Shown piece by piece: positions 1 to 9,158 of a DNA stretch of 32,026 bases. The translations under genes and the position numbers were made by a program. Under the pieces are notes generated by a model. That model was not told the origin of the DNA. It saw only the letters and a program-made list of their open reading frames with translations, and ran no database searches. Every line of letters starts with the position of its first letter. The stretch's first letter is position 1. This DNA comes from Planctomycetota bacterium (lineage in GTDB: Bacteria; Planctomycetota; Phycisphaerae; UBA1845): the NCBI GenBank assembly GCA_022562105.1, contig JADFPW010000005.1, positions 1 to 32,026 of the forward strand, written 5' to 3'.

Positions 1-1038
1 CTGCTGATTTCGAGTCTGGTACTGGCGAGCGCAACGGCCATCGCCGAGGCGGGTCAGGTTCGCTTCTGGCTGTCGGCCGTCGTGGTCGGCTCTGAGATTA
101 CCCTCGGCGACTTGTGCGACCTGAGCGGATTCGACGCCGAGACGGAGGCAATGATTCGCAGCACGCCCATCCAGGGTCAGCCCGGGCCTCCTCCGGGCGG
201 GTCAGTGTTGGTCTCCATCGAACAGATCCACCGGACGCTGCGGGCCGCGGGCGTCAACCTGGCCACGACGACCGTCAGCGGCGCTTCCAGATGCGGCGTG
301 CGGCGGATACGAGAGGTCGCCCCGGCTGCTCCGAAGCGCCGACCGCAAGCCCGCGCCGGCCCGGTCTCATCGGGCCGATCATTGCGCGACGCGGTGGGCG
401 ACTATCTCGAGACGCTAATCCAACGCCACGACGGACGCGTTGAGCTCCAGTTCGGCAGAACGGCGGCGAGCGTGCTCGATCTGGCCGAGCCCGAGTTCCA
501 GTTCGTCATCCACCGCCGTTCGGGTCAGATTCTCGGATTAGTCAATCTTGAAGTGGACATCCGCAAGAACGGTGAAACGGTTCAATCCGTGCCCGTGGTG
601 GTCAATGCCTACTATCGAGCGCCGGTCGTCGTCGCTCGCGGCCCGATCAATCTGCGGGCGGCCATCGGGGCCGACGACGTACAGGTAGTCGAGCGCACGT
701 TCACTCGCATCGACGAGATTGGTCTGAGCCAACCGGCGGCGGTGGTCGGCATGCGGGCCAAGCGGTTCATTCCGGCCGGGACGATGTTCACCGGGCGCGA
801 GCTGGAGACGGTCCCGTTGGTCCGCCGCAGCCAGTTGACCAGGATTCAGTCGTCGGCCGGCGGGGTGACCGTGGAAACGGTCGGCAAAGCGATGGATGAC
901 GGCAGCTTCGGCGACCTCATCGAATTGCGCACCGGCGGGCGCCGCGGCGTCACCGTTACCGGGGTGGTCGTCGGGCCGGGTCGAGTCGAGTTAAGCACCT
1001 CCGGCCTGGGCGAGGGTAGCCGTCTGGCGAGGCGATAG
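1..1038 (+). CDS. flgA: Flagellar basal body P-ring formation chaperone FlgA (5' end outside window)
   Basis: Frame is open from base 1 upstream of the track's GTG at 82 (LLISSLVLASATAIAEAGQVRFWLSAVVVGSEITL..., signal-peptide-like). C-terminal SAF/FlgA-type region (VVVARGPINLRAAIGADDVQVVER...AGTMFTGRELETVPLVRRSQ...). Followed directly by flgH and flgI. Confidence 0.88.
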   Translation: MLISSLVLASATAIAEAGQVRFWLSAVVVGSEITLGDLCDLSGFDAETEAMIRSTPIQGQPGPPPGGSVLVSIEQIHRTLRAAGVNLATTTVSGASRCGVRRIREVAPAAPKRRPQARAGPVSSGRSLRDAVGDYLETLIQRHDGRVELQFGRTAASVLDLAEPEFQFVIHRRSGQILGLVNLEVDIRKNGETVQSVPVVVNAYYRAPVVVARGPINLRAAIGADDVQVVERTFTRIDEIGLSQPAAVVGMRAKRFIPAGTMFTGRELETVPLVRRSQLTRIQSSAGGVTVETVGKAMDDGSFGDLIELRTGGRRGVTVTGVVVGPGRVELSTSGLGEGSRLARR

Positions 1039-1101
1039 CGGTTTGGCGAGTGGGTAAGGCGGGCGGAGCGCGGGCTCCGACCACCGCGATGGGAGCGATT
1101 G

Positions 1102-1890
1102 ATGACGGGTTTGACGAACAATCCACATTTGGTGGCGAGGTTCCGATCCGACGATCGACGCGGGAATGCCGGCGCTGTCCGCGGGCGGTTCCTGGGCCGA
1201 TTCGGGTTGGCCGTGATCGCAATCCTCGTGCCGGCGGTCGATGGTCTCGGACAAACGTCATCCATCGGCAAGCGGGTCGCACCGGGCGATGCGGACGAGC
1301 CTCAGCCGCGCGAGGCGACGTCCCAGCCGGGCAGCCCGGTCATCGAGGGAGCATCGCTGATCGCCGTACCGGTGACCGAGCCGAGAACGTTCGCCGAACA
1401 CGATTTGATCACCATCATCGTCCGCGAGCAGAAGAAGTTCGAGGCGGAGGCGGACAGCGAAACGCGGAAGCGATGGGAGATCAGTAGCGAGATCGAGGCC
1501 TTCGTCAAGGCGATGGATCACGGCCTCGGCGCCGCTACCTTTGTCCGGGGAAAACCAGACATCGATTACGAATTCGAGTCCCGTATGCGGGGGGACGCAG
1601 ACACAACGCGCGAGGACAGGTTCACCACGCGTATCACGGCGACCATCGTTGACGTCAAGCCGAATGGCAACCTGACGTTTCAGGCTCGCCGTAAGATCGA
1701 ACACGACGAAGAAGTCACCTACATGACGCTGACGGGCATGGCCCGCAGCGAGGACGTGACCCCGGACAACACCATCCTGAGCACGCAGGTGGCGGACCTG
1801 GTCATCAGCGTTCAGAACGAAGGCAGCGTGCGCGACGGAACCCGCCGCGGGTGGATCCCGAAGCTGCTCGACTCGTTGAGGCCGATCTAG
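1102..1890 (+). CDS. flgH: Flagellar L-ring protein FlgH
   Basis: FlgH motifs: HDLITIIVREQ..., DRFTTRITATIVDVKPNGNLTFQARRKIEHDEEVTYMTLTGMARSEDVTPDNTILSTQVADLVISVQNEGSV. ATG at 1102 preferred over TTG 1099; GGGAG upstream. Confidence 0.92.
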   Translation: MTGLTNNPHLVARFRSDDRRGNAGAVRGRFLGRFGLAVIAILVPAVDGLGQTSSIGKRVAPGDADEPQPREATSQPGSPVIEGASLIAVPVTEPRTFAEHDLITIIVREQKKFEAEADSETRKRWEISSEIEAFVKAMDHGLGAATFVRGKPDIDYEFESRMRGDADTTREDRFTTRITATIVDVKPNGNLTFQARRKIEHDEEVTYMTLTGMARSEDVTPDNTILSTQVADLVISVQNEGSVRDGTRRGWIPKLLDSLRPI

Positions 1891-2033
1891 TGCTCTGTAA
1901 CGCGTGGAACGACGGGTGGGGCGGCACGGTCTGGTACTCCAGGCCGTGGTGGGAGGAACGATGGTCTTCAGCAGGCTCCACGGCCTGGAGTACCAGACCG
2001 TGCCACCCATCAAAGTACTCCTGACGAAGCACT
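1889..2033 (+). repeat. ~145-bp palindromic (MITE/REP-like) element between flgH and flgI
   Basis: Perfect 27-bp inverted repeat GGCACGGTCTGGTACTCCAGGCCGTGG (1923-1949) / CCACGGCCTGGAGTACCAGACCGTGCC (1978-2004). Outer ends AGTGCT (1889-1894) / AGCACT (2028-2033), with partial pairing between. Confidence 0.85.
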
Positions 2034-2048
2034 GAAGAGAGATTACGA

Positions 2049-3176
2049 ATGAATCATTCACGAATAGCCTTGCCTCTGGTGGCGTTTCTGCTGTGCGGAT
2101 CGGCTCACGCTCAGATCCAAGCCCGGATCGGGGACGTCACCAAGCTCAAGGGTCAACGCACCAACGTGCTGATCGGCACCGGTCTGGTCACCGGGCTGGA
2201 CGGCACGGGCGACGGCGGTCAGTACGCACCGACTATGCGGGCCCTGGCGGAGATGATGCAAAGGCTCGCCGCTCCGGTGGTCACCATGGATGAGCTTCGC
2301 GATGCCGACAACGTAGCCATCGTGAGTTTGGAGGTGGTCATCCCGGAATCCGGAGGCCGCGAGGGGGATCGGCTGGACGTGCATGTGACCTCGATCGGAG
2401 CCGCCAAGAGCCTGAAAGGCGGACGATTGCTGGTCACTCCGCTCATCTATCATGAGCCCCACGTAAGCGGTGTATTTGCCACCTGCCGCGGGCCGCTGAG
2501 GATGGTCAACGAGGAGAGCGAGACCGCTGCGGTCATCGACGACGGCGCCACCCTGGAGCAGGACGTCATGCTCAGCTTTCTCGCCAGCGGCAGCGAGCTG
2601 CTGACCACGTTCGGCAATACGTGGATCAAGCCGACTGAGCGGTACATCACCCTGGTCATCGATGATCGCCACGCCGGCTGGGCGCTGGCTTCGGAGATCG
2701 CCAACACGATCGATACCGATTTAAGCCTGGTGGCCGACGTGGACCGAGTCGCCATGGCCGCCGACCCTCGCAACGTCGTGGTGCTGGTGCCTGAAGGTCA
2801 GATCCCCGCCCAGTGGATCAGTGATATTGAATCGCTGGCCCTGCTGATGCCGGAAGGGGCGGCTCGGGTGACCATTGACCGTAAGAGCGGCACGATCGTG
2901 GTCAGCGGGAACGCGACCATCTCTCCGGTAATCGTCTCGCAGAAGGGGCTGACCATCAACGTGTTGAGCCCCGAGCCGTTGCCCGATCCGTTGAATCCCA
3001 CGTTCCAGGAGCAACGATTCATCCCCATCGATCCCGGAGGCGAGCGCGAAGCCCGGGTGTCGAATCTGTTGGTGGCTTTGAATCGTCTTCAAGTGCCCAT
3101 CGACGATCGCATCGCGATTCTTACGGAGATCAATCGGATGGGGCGACTCCACGCGGAGCTGATGTTCAATGAATGA
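2049..3176 (+). CDS. flgI: Flagellar P-ring protein FlgI
   Basis: Typical FlgI sequence: ARIGDVTKLKGQRTNVLIGTGLVTGLDGTGDGG...LDVHVTSIGAAKSLKGGRLLVTPL...; signal peptide MNHSRIALPLVAFLLCGSAHA. Confidence 0.96.
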   Translation: MNHSRIALPLVAFLLCGSAHAQIQARIGDVTKLKGQRTNVLIGTGLVTGLDGTGDGGQYAPTMRALAEMMQRLAAPVVTMDELRDADNVAIVSLEVVIPESGGREGDRLDVHVTSIGAAKSLKGGRLLVTPLIYHEPHVSGVFATCRGPLRMVNEESETAAVIDDGATLEQDVMLSFLASGSELLTTFGNTWIKPTERYITLVIDDRHAGWALASEIANTIDTDLSLVADVDRVAMAADPRNVVVLVPEGQIPAQWISDIESLALLMPEGAARVTIDRKSGTIVVSGNATISPVIVSQKGLTINVLSPEPLPDPLNPTFQEQRFIPIDPGGEREARVSNLLVALNRLQVPIDDRIAILTEINRMGRLHAELMFNE

Positions 3177-3206
3177 CAACGGGCCATCGGAAATCGATAA
3201 CTGACC

Positions 3207-3524
3207 ATGGAATCCCTCACGCCAATGCCTGGTTCGCCGCAGCCACCGGAACATCCCGGGTTGCGCCGAGCGATCGATCAACTGGTGGGCAACGTGTTCT
3301 ACGGGGCGATGCTCCGCAGTTTGCGGGCGTCTACTGTGAAGGGCGAATACGGCCACGGCGGGCGCGGCGAAGAGGTGTTTCAGGCGCAATTGGATCAAAT
3401 CATCGCCGAGCGCGCAGGACAAGCTCAACGATACAGCTTGAACCACGCCATCTATGAACGGTTGGCTCTACAGCAGAGTCGGATCGAGCAGCAACGTCAG
3501 GTCGATAGGAGCGAACAACCATGA
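3207..3524 (+). CDS. FlgJ-like rod-binding protein (N-terminal domain only, no muramidase)
   Basis: Short 105 aa ORF (QLVGNVFYGAMLRSLRAS...GGRGEEVFQAQLDQIIAERAG) between flgI and flgN; matches the rod-binding domain pattern. Confidence 0.78.
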   Translation: MESLTPMPGSPQPPEHPGLRRAIDQLVGNVFYGAMLRSLRASTVKGEYGHGGRGEEVFQAQLDQIIAERAGQAQRYSLNHAIYERLALQQSRIEQQRQVDRSEQP

Positions 3525-4042
3525 ACGACGCCGCAGCCCACCGGGAGGCCAATGCCCTAGCCCAAATCCTGGATCAACTGAGCGCCCTGCACGCGTCCAT
3601 GACGGAAGTCATCAGCCGGAAGATCGAACAGATGCGTCGCGCCGACATGGAAGGCATGCGCGACAGCGCCGCCAAGGAGCAGGCCCTGCTCGAGCGCATC
3701 AACGAACGTGACGGACTAAGGCGACAGGTGACCGACCGACTAGGGAAGTCGTTGGGCATGAGCGCCGGACGTGTCCGGGCCATGACCGCCCGGCAGCTCG
3801 CCGAGAAGATCGGCCCTCCGGTCGGCGATCAGATTCTCGGGGCCGCCCAGACCCTCCGAGTGACCCTGAACAAGTTGGCCGTGACCAACCGTACCGCCGG
3901 GGCCATCTCCGGAAAGATCGTCGAGCATCTTCACGGCGTATTCGCGGCCATGTCGGGTGCGGACGCCGACGGGGCCGAGTACGAGCGCGGTGGCCGCGTG
4001 GGCATGACCAGCCGCCGGCAACTCTTCGAGGCGGTGGGCTAG
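3521..4042 (+). CDS. flgN: FlgN-like flagellar export chaperone
   Basis: Helical 173 aa ORF directly upstream of flgK, overlapping the preceding gene by 4 nt; size, composition and synteny fit FlgN. Confidence 0.75.
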   Translation: MNDAAAHREANALAQILDQLSALHASMTEVISRKIEQMRRADMEGMRDSAAKEQALLERINERDGLRRQVTDRLGKSLGMSAGRVRAMTARQLAEKIGPPVGDQILGAAQTLRVTLNKLAVTNRTAGAISGKIVEHLHGVFAAMSGADADGAEYERGGRVGMTSRRQLFEAVG

Positions 4043-4046
4043 AACC

Positions 4047-5774
4047 ATGGGACTGCTCAACTCGGCATTGCAGATCGGACGAAGCGCCCTGACCAGCTAT
4101 CAGAGCGCATTGCAGGTCACCGGCAACAACGTTGCCAACGCGGGCAACCCCGACTACACGCGTCAGACGGCTCAATTGTCGTCGATGCAGGGCGGCCCGC
4201 TGCCGGAGGGAATGAGACCCGGGGCCGGGGTAGCCTTGACGGCGTTGCGACGCCACATCGATGAAGCGCTCGAGAGCCGACTGCGCACCTCGATCAGCGA
4301 CGCGGAATCCGCCGTCGCCGGACGGGAGCTGCTCCTGGGAGTCGAGACGCTATTCGACGAGTTCGGCGGCGGCGGTCTGAGTGCCAAGTTCCTCGACTTC
4401 TTCAACGATCTGGAGGAAGTGGCCAACGACCCGACGGACTCCGGTCTGCGGGCAGTGGTCATCAGCGACGCCGTCGTATTGGCTGACACGATGCGCTCGT
4501 TAAGAAGTGATTTGGCTTCTCTGGCGGAGGCCTTCGCCGACGAAGTGGTCGCTCTGGTCCAACAGGCCGACACCTTGGCGGAGCAAATCGCCTCACTCAA
4601 CTCCGAGATCAACCAGGTCGAGGCCGGAAGCGAATCGGGAGCCAGCGCCCTGCGCGATCAACGCGACGCCGCCCTGCGCGACCTGAGCGAAATCATCGAC
4701 GTCACCGTCCGCATCCAGCCGAACGGCATGGTCAACGTCTACGTGGGCAGCGAAACGCTGGTCACCGGGGCCATTTCCCGAGGCCTGAGCGCGGTGGAGG
4801 AACTGGACGGCGAGTTTCGCAGCATGACGGTTCGGTTCGCCGATTCCAACTCGCAGGTCACGCCCCGTGGCGGTCGGTTGGAAGGCTTGCTCCTGGGCGG
4901 AGGTTCGCACATTGAAGATTGGATTTCCACGCTCGATCAGTTGGCCGCCGGCGTCATCGCCGACGTCAACCGCGTTCACGCGGACGGTCAGGGACTCATC
5001 GGATTCACCTCCGTCACCGGAGCCAGTGCGGTCAGCGACCCACAGCTGGTCCTAAGCGATCCCGCTCACGGCTGGGTTCCGTCGGTGACCAACGGGAGTT
5101 TCTACATCACGGTCACGGACGACGCGACCGGTACGGGCACCGGGTATCAGATCGAGGTTGATCTGGACGGGATCGACTCCGACACGACGCTCGAATCGCT
5201 TCGCGATCAGATCAACAACGACGTGGCCGGCGTCGAAGCCACCATCACGGTGGACAACCGACTCCAGCTCGTCGCCGAATCGGGCCTGACCTTCAGCTTC
5301 GGAAGCGACGGCCAGGAGCCGCGCGAGGATACCTCCGGTTTCCTGGCTGCGGCTGGAATCAACACCTTTTTCGCCGGGAGCGGGGCCGGTGACATCCAGG
5401 TCAACTCCACGCTGCTGGGAAACAACAGCTTGCTGGCCGCCTCCCTGTCGGGGTTATCCGGGGACGGAAGCAACGCAGGGCGTATGGCCTCCCTGGCGGA
5501 GGCGAACAGCGCAACATTGGGATCAATAAGCATCACCGAGTTCTATAACGGTCTGGCCTCGTCGGTCGCGGTGACCACCGCAGCCACGTTCGCGTCGGCG
5601 ACGGCGGCGGAAAGCGTGCGGTTTTCGCTCCAGGCCCAGCGTGAAAGCATCAGCGGTGTCAGTTTGGACGAGGAAGCCATCGAACTGGTCAAGTTGGAGC
5701 GTGCCTTTCAGGCGGCGGCCCGTTTTGTTGGCGTCGTGGATGACATGATTCAAGAGATTCTCGCTTTGGTATGA
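4047..5774 (+). CDS. flgK: Flagellar hook-associated protein 1 FlgK
   Basis: N-terminus LLNSALQIGRSALTSYQSALQVTGNNVANAGNPDYTRQTAQLSS and C-terminus SGVSLDEEAIELVKLERAFQAAARFVGVVDDMIQEILALV are characteristic. Confidence 0.95.
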   Translation: MGLLNSALQIGRSALTSYQSALQVTGNNVANAGNPDYTRQTAQLSSMQGGPLPEGMRPGAGVALTALRRHIDEALESRLRTSISDAESAVAGRELLLGVETLFDEFGGGGLSAKFLDFFNDLEEVANDPTDSGLRAVVISDAVVLADTMRSLRSDLASLAEAFADEVVALVQQADTLAEQIASLNSEINQVEAGSESGASALRDQRDAALRDLSEIIDVTVRIQPNGMVNVYVGSETLVTGAISRGLSAVEELDGEFRSMTVRFADSNSQVTPRGGRLEGLLLGGGSHIEDWISTLDQLAAGVIADVNRVHADGQGLIGFTSVTGASAVSDPQLVLSDPAHGWVPSVTNGSFYITVTDDATGTGTGYQIEVDLDGIDSDTTLESLRDQINNDVAGVEATITVDNRLQLVAESGLTFSFGSDGQEPREDTSGFLAAAGINTFFAGSGAGDIQVNSTLLGNNSLLAASLSGLSGDGSNAGRMASLAEANSATLGSISITEFYNGLASSVAVTTAATFASATAAESVRFSLQAQRESISGVSLDEEAIELVKLERAFQAAARFVGVVDDMIQEILALV

Positions 5775-5843
5775 CAAAGGTGACATGGGTACGACCGCGG
5801 TGACACGACGAAACGACCGCGGGCGATTCGCCCCCGGCTAGCA

Positions 5844-5866
5844 GAGCCGCGACCGTGCGGGAGCGG
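5844..5866 (+). repeat. Half-copy of GAGCCGCGACCGTGNGGGAGCGG palindromic repeat family
   Basis: GAGCCGCGACCGTGCGGGAGCGG in the flgK-flgL spacer matches the arms of the full elements at 11776-11859 and 28503-28560. Confidence 0.75.
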
Positions 5867-5927
5867 ACGCTGAGTTGCGTGTGTAGTGCGCCGGGATGCC
5901 ACCCAGTGAAAACGGAAGGAGTGCGCC

Positions 5928-7868
5928 ATGGCGGTTAGTCCGGTGAACGCGTCGCGCATCAGCTTTAACTCGCGGGCCTCGTCCATGCTCCAGTCGGTCC
6001 GGACCACCACCGCGAATCTGTTCGTGCAACAGGCCCGCCTGGCCAGCGGCAGGGCGTTCGCCACGCCGAGCGATGATCCGGTAGCCGCGGGTCGGGCCAT
6101 GAAGTTCGGCCAGTTGCTCGAGCGCCAGGATCAAATACTGGCCAACCTGCAATACGCGGACAGCTTTCTGATCTCTACCGATGCGGCCATGGCTGAGGTC
6201 AGCGACCTGCTCATCGAGGCGGAGTCGGTGGCCAGTCAGAACGTCGGCGTCACCGCCGGCCCCGAAGATCGCGAGGCCGCCGCCGAGGTGATTGCCTCCA
6301 TCGTCGGGCAGATGGTCTCCATCGGCAACCGACAATTCAACGGGCGGTACATCTTCGCCGGACGCGATACCGCTTCCGAACCGTTTATCAGCGCCCTGGG
6401 CGGGACGGCGTACGTGGGCGACACCGGCAACCTGCTGACCCGGATCGCGGAACTGGAACACAAGCCGGTCAACTTGCCCGGCGACGCGGCGTTTTCCGCC
6501 CTATCAGCTCGGGTGGCGGGGTCGGTTGATCTCGACCCGGCGCTGAGCATGACGACGCGGCTGGAAGATCTCGCGGGTGCTCAGGCCACGGGCATCAGCC
6601 GTGGCGTGATCGTGTTCGACGAATCTTCCGGCGCAGGCCGATTCCAAGTCGACCTCGCCGAGGCCGATACGATCGGTGATGTCGTCGATCTCATCAACGA
6701 CGCTGCCGCGACGGCCGGCTCGACGATCACGGCGAGCCTCTCGTCCAACGGTCTGACGATAAGTTCCAGCTCGAGCGCCCTGACGATCACGGATCAGGCC
6801 GGCGGCTCGGTGGCCGACAACCTGGGCATCCTCGCCGAAGTGGCTACCACCGGCACCATTGACGGTCTGGATCTGAACCGTCGGATAAGCGCCGGTACGC
6901 TGATCGGCGAACTCAACGGCGGCGCGGGCCTCGATCTGACCGCGGAGTTCACCATCACCAACGGAAACACGACCGCCACCATCGACCTGAGCGCCGCAGT
7001 CACCGTGCAGGACATGCTCAACAAGATCAACAACGCCGGCGTGTACGTCCGGGCTGAAATCAACGAATCGGGCTCTGGGCTCGACGTGTTGAATCAAGTC
7101 TCCGGGATGACGATGACCATCGCCGAAAGCGGCGGACTGACCGCCACCACGCTGGGAATCCGATCGTTCCACGCCGACAGTGTGCTGAGCGAGTTGAACT
7201 TCGGCCAGGGTGTCGAAATCGTGGACGGGGAAGATGACTTCCAGGTCATGGCCAAGGATGGATCCACGTTTGACGTCAACCTGGATGGGGCGGTCACCGT
7301 AGGCGACGTGCTCGACGCGATTAACGCCGCTGCAACCGAAGCAGGCGTGGGGGTGTCGGCTTCGATGGCCAGCGTAGGAAACGGCATCCGACTCGTCGAT
7401 CAGACCGGCGGCAGCGACGCCCTGAGTGTGGTGGCTCTCAATGGGTCGTTTGCCGCCGACGATCTCGGGCTGCTCAAGGCGGCCGACCCTGCAGAGACCG
7501 AACTCATCGGGGACGACGCCAACCCCGTCCGGGTGGACAGCGTCCTGAGCGCCCTGATGGACCTGGAAACAGCGTTGCGCAACGACAATACCAGCGCGAT
7601 CACCGATGCGGGTGATCGGATCGCCGGGTTCCTGGATCACGTGGCCCAGGTTCGCGGAATTCTTGGTGCCCGCGCCAAGGAGATGCTGGAACGGTCCACG
7701 CACACCGCGACGGCGGTGTTTGCCACGCAGAAGTTGCTCGCGTCGGTTGAGGACTTGGACTACACCGAAGCCATCACTCAGTTCCAAAAGGCCCAGACCG
7801 CGTTGCAGGCCAACCTGCTGACCGGGGCCAGGATATTGAACACTTCGCTAATGGATTTCATCGGGTGA
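5928..7868 (+). CDS. flgL: Flagellar hook-associated protein 3 FlgL, enlarged (646 aa)
   Basis: FlgL N-terminus (SSMLQSVRTTTANLFVQQARLASGRAFATPSDDPVAAGRAMKF) and C-terminus; central ~300 aa insert with three flagellin-IN-motif-like repeats. Confidence 0.92.
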   Translation: MAVSPVNASRISFNSRASSMLQSVRTTTANLFVQQARLASGRAFATPSDDPVAAGRAMKFGQLLERQDQILANLQYADSFLISTDAAMAEVSDLLIEAESVASQNVGVTAGPEDREAAAEVIASIVGQMVSIGNRQFNGRYIFAGRDTASEPFISALGGTAYVGDTGNLLTRIAELEHKPVNLPGDAAFSALSARVAGSVDLDPALSMTTRLEDLAGAQATGISRGVIVFDESSGAGRFQVDLAEADTIGDVVDLINDAAATAGSTITASLSSNGLTISSSSSALTITDQAGGSVADNLGILAEVATTGTIDGLDLNRRISAGTLIGELNGGAGLDLTAEFTITNGNTTATIDLSAAVTVQDMLNKINNAGVYVRAEINESGSGLDVLNQVSGMTMTIAESGGLTATTLGIRSFHADSVLSELNFGQGVEIVDGEDDFQVMAKDGSTFDVNLDGAVTVGDVLDAINAAATEAGVGVSASMASVGNGIRLVDQTGGSDALSVVALNGSFAADDLGLLKAADPAETELIGDDANPVRVDSVLSALMDLETALRNDNTSAITDAGDRIAGFLDHVAQVRGILGARAKEMLERSTHTATAVFATQKLLASVEDLDYTEAITQFQKAQTALQANLLTGARILNTSLMDFIG

Positions 7869-8279
7869 GCCATTCGTCCATCAACCATCGACCGCACCCG
7901 GCGACCGGCCCAAGGATCAGCCGGCGGTCCAATCGCCCGGGCCCAATAGATGCATCGCCATCGTCGGCGGCGTCCCCGGGTGTCCTTCTTGCATGCATGG
8001 AAGCATCGGTTGCGCCTTGCAAGCTTAGCGCTCCTGACACCCCCCAATGGTCGGGCGCCGAATCTCGTGTTCATAACTGGTTTCCAGACAATGGTTTAGG
8101 GCTGTTTGATCGCCGGCGTGGAGCATCATCACGAGTCACCGGCCCGTTGTGGCACGCGATATGTAATGGCCAGCCTGTGACAGGAACTCCGGAACACGGA
8201 TTTGAGTTGCGCATCATGCGTCAGGAAGTAACGACAACCAAACAAACGACAAGCGAAAGACCGGTGCGCGGGGCAAGGG

Positions 8280-8338
8280 TCCGCCTCGCCGATCGGTTAC
8301 TCCCCACAGTCGTCGGAATTCGACGAGGGGTAGGCGGA
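8280..8338 (+). other. Candidate structured RNA element upstream of fliW
   Basis: The right strand 8321-8338 (CGACGAGGGGTAGGCGGA) pairs continuously with three left segments: TCCGCC 8280-8285, TAC(T)CCCC 8298-8305, TCGTCG 8310-8315. Found by eye only. Confidence 0.35.
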
Positions 8339-8490
8339 ACGCAGGGTCGGCGGATGCCGATCATGCGGGCGACCCGTGGCGTGCATTGGTGCCGCTTGGA
8401 AGCGGACACCGAGGCCGGAGGCCGATCGGTGGTCGATCGGCACGCCGTGGACAACGCTAACATGGATGCAAGGGCCGCAGGAGGAACGCG

Positions 8491-8940
8491 GTGATTATCG
8501 AGACGTCGCGGTTTGGGCAAATCGAGATTGATGAGCAGCGGCTCATCGAGTTTCAGAGCGGGATTCTGGGATTCCCCAACAATACGCACTACGCCCTGGT
8601 GCAGGCGGGTGAGGGCAGCGGGTTTTACTGGCTCCAGGCGGTGGATCGACCCGATCTAGCCTTTGTAGTCTGCGATCCGCGGTTGTTCGTATCCGACTAC
8701 ACGGTTCCGATTCGTAGCGACGAGCTCACCGAGCTGGGAGTGGAGACTCCGAAGGACGCCCAGGTGTTCATCATCGTCAACAAGGTCGAGGATTTGCTGA
8801 TGGGCAATCTTCAGGGTCCGCTGGTGGTGGGGGTCGAAACCCGCCGCGGGCGCCAGTTGGTGCTGACGGATCGACGTTATTCGACGCGCCATCCACTGAT
8901 GCGCGTCCCGGGCCGCGAGGCCCTGAGCAAGACCGGCTAA
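8491..8940 (+). CDS. fliW: Flagellar assembly factor FliW
   Basis: IIETSRFGQIEIDEQRLIEFQSGILGFP...DYTVPIRSDELTELG...; GTG start with AGGAGG SD; next to csrA. Confidence 0.95.
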   Translation: MIIETSRFGQIEIDEQRLIEFQSGILGFPNNTHYALVQAGEGSGFYWLQAVDRPDLAFVVCDPRLFVSDYTVPIRSDELTELGVETPKDAQVFIIVNKVEDLLMGNLQGPLVVGVETRRGRQLVLTDRRYSTRHPLMRVPGREALSKTG

Positions 8941-9158
8941 TCCGGGGGCGGGAGGCGAAGGGTGTGCGGGCTCCCTATAATAGAGGGAGAGGCCGCCCAC
9001 CGGCTGCGGACCGAATCGGGACGCGGCCCGGAGACGCCCCAGCGCCTCGCGTGGGTGGCGGGACTACCGCCGCGTGCATGGATAGCCGGCGCCGCATGGC
9101 GGCGCGTCCGACGTTCGGAGAACGCGGGTGTCGGTAGGACACAGGAAGGAGCCTGAGC

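Noticed and set aside
7865-8494. 209 aa + strand ORF between flgL and fliW
   Set aside because: Amino-acid composition looks like translated non-coding DNA (Arg/Ser/Pro-rich, no hydrophobic core pattern); no good SD; it overlaps both neighbours slightly. Kept only as an unexplained gap.
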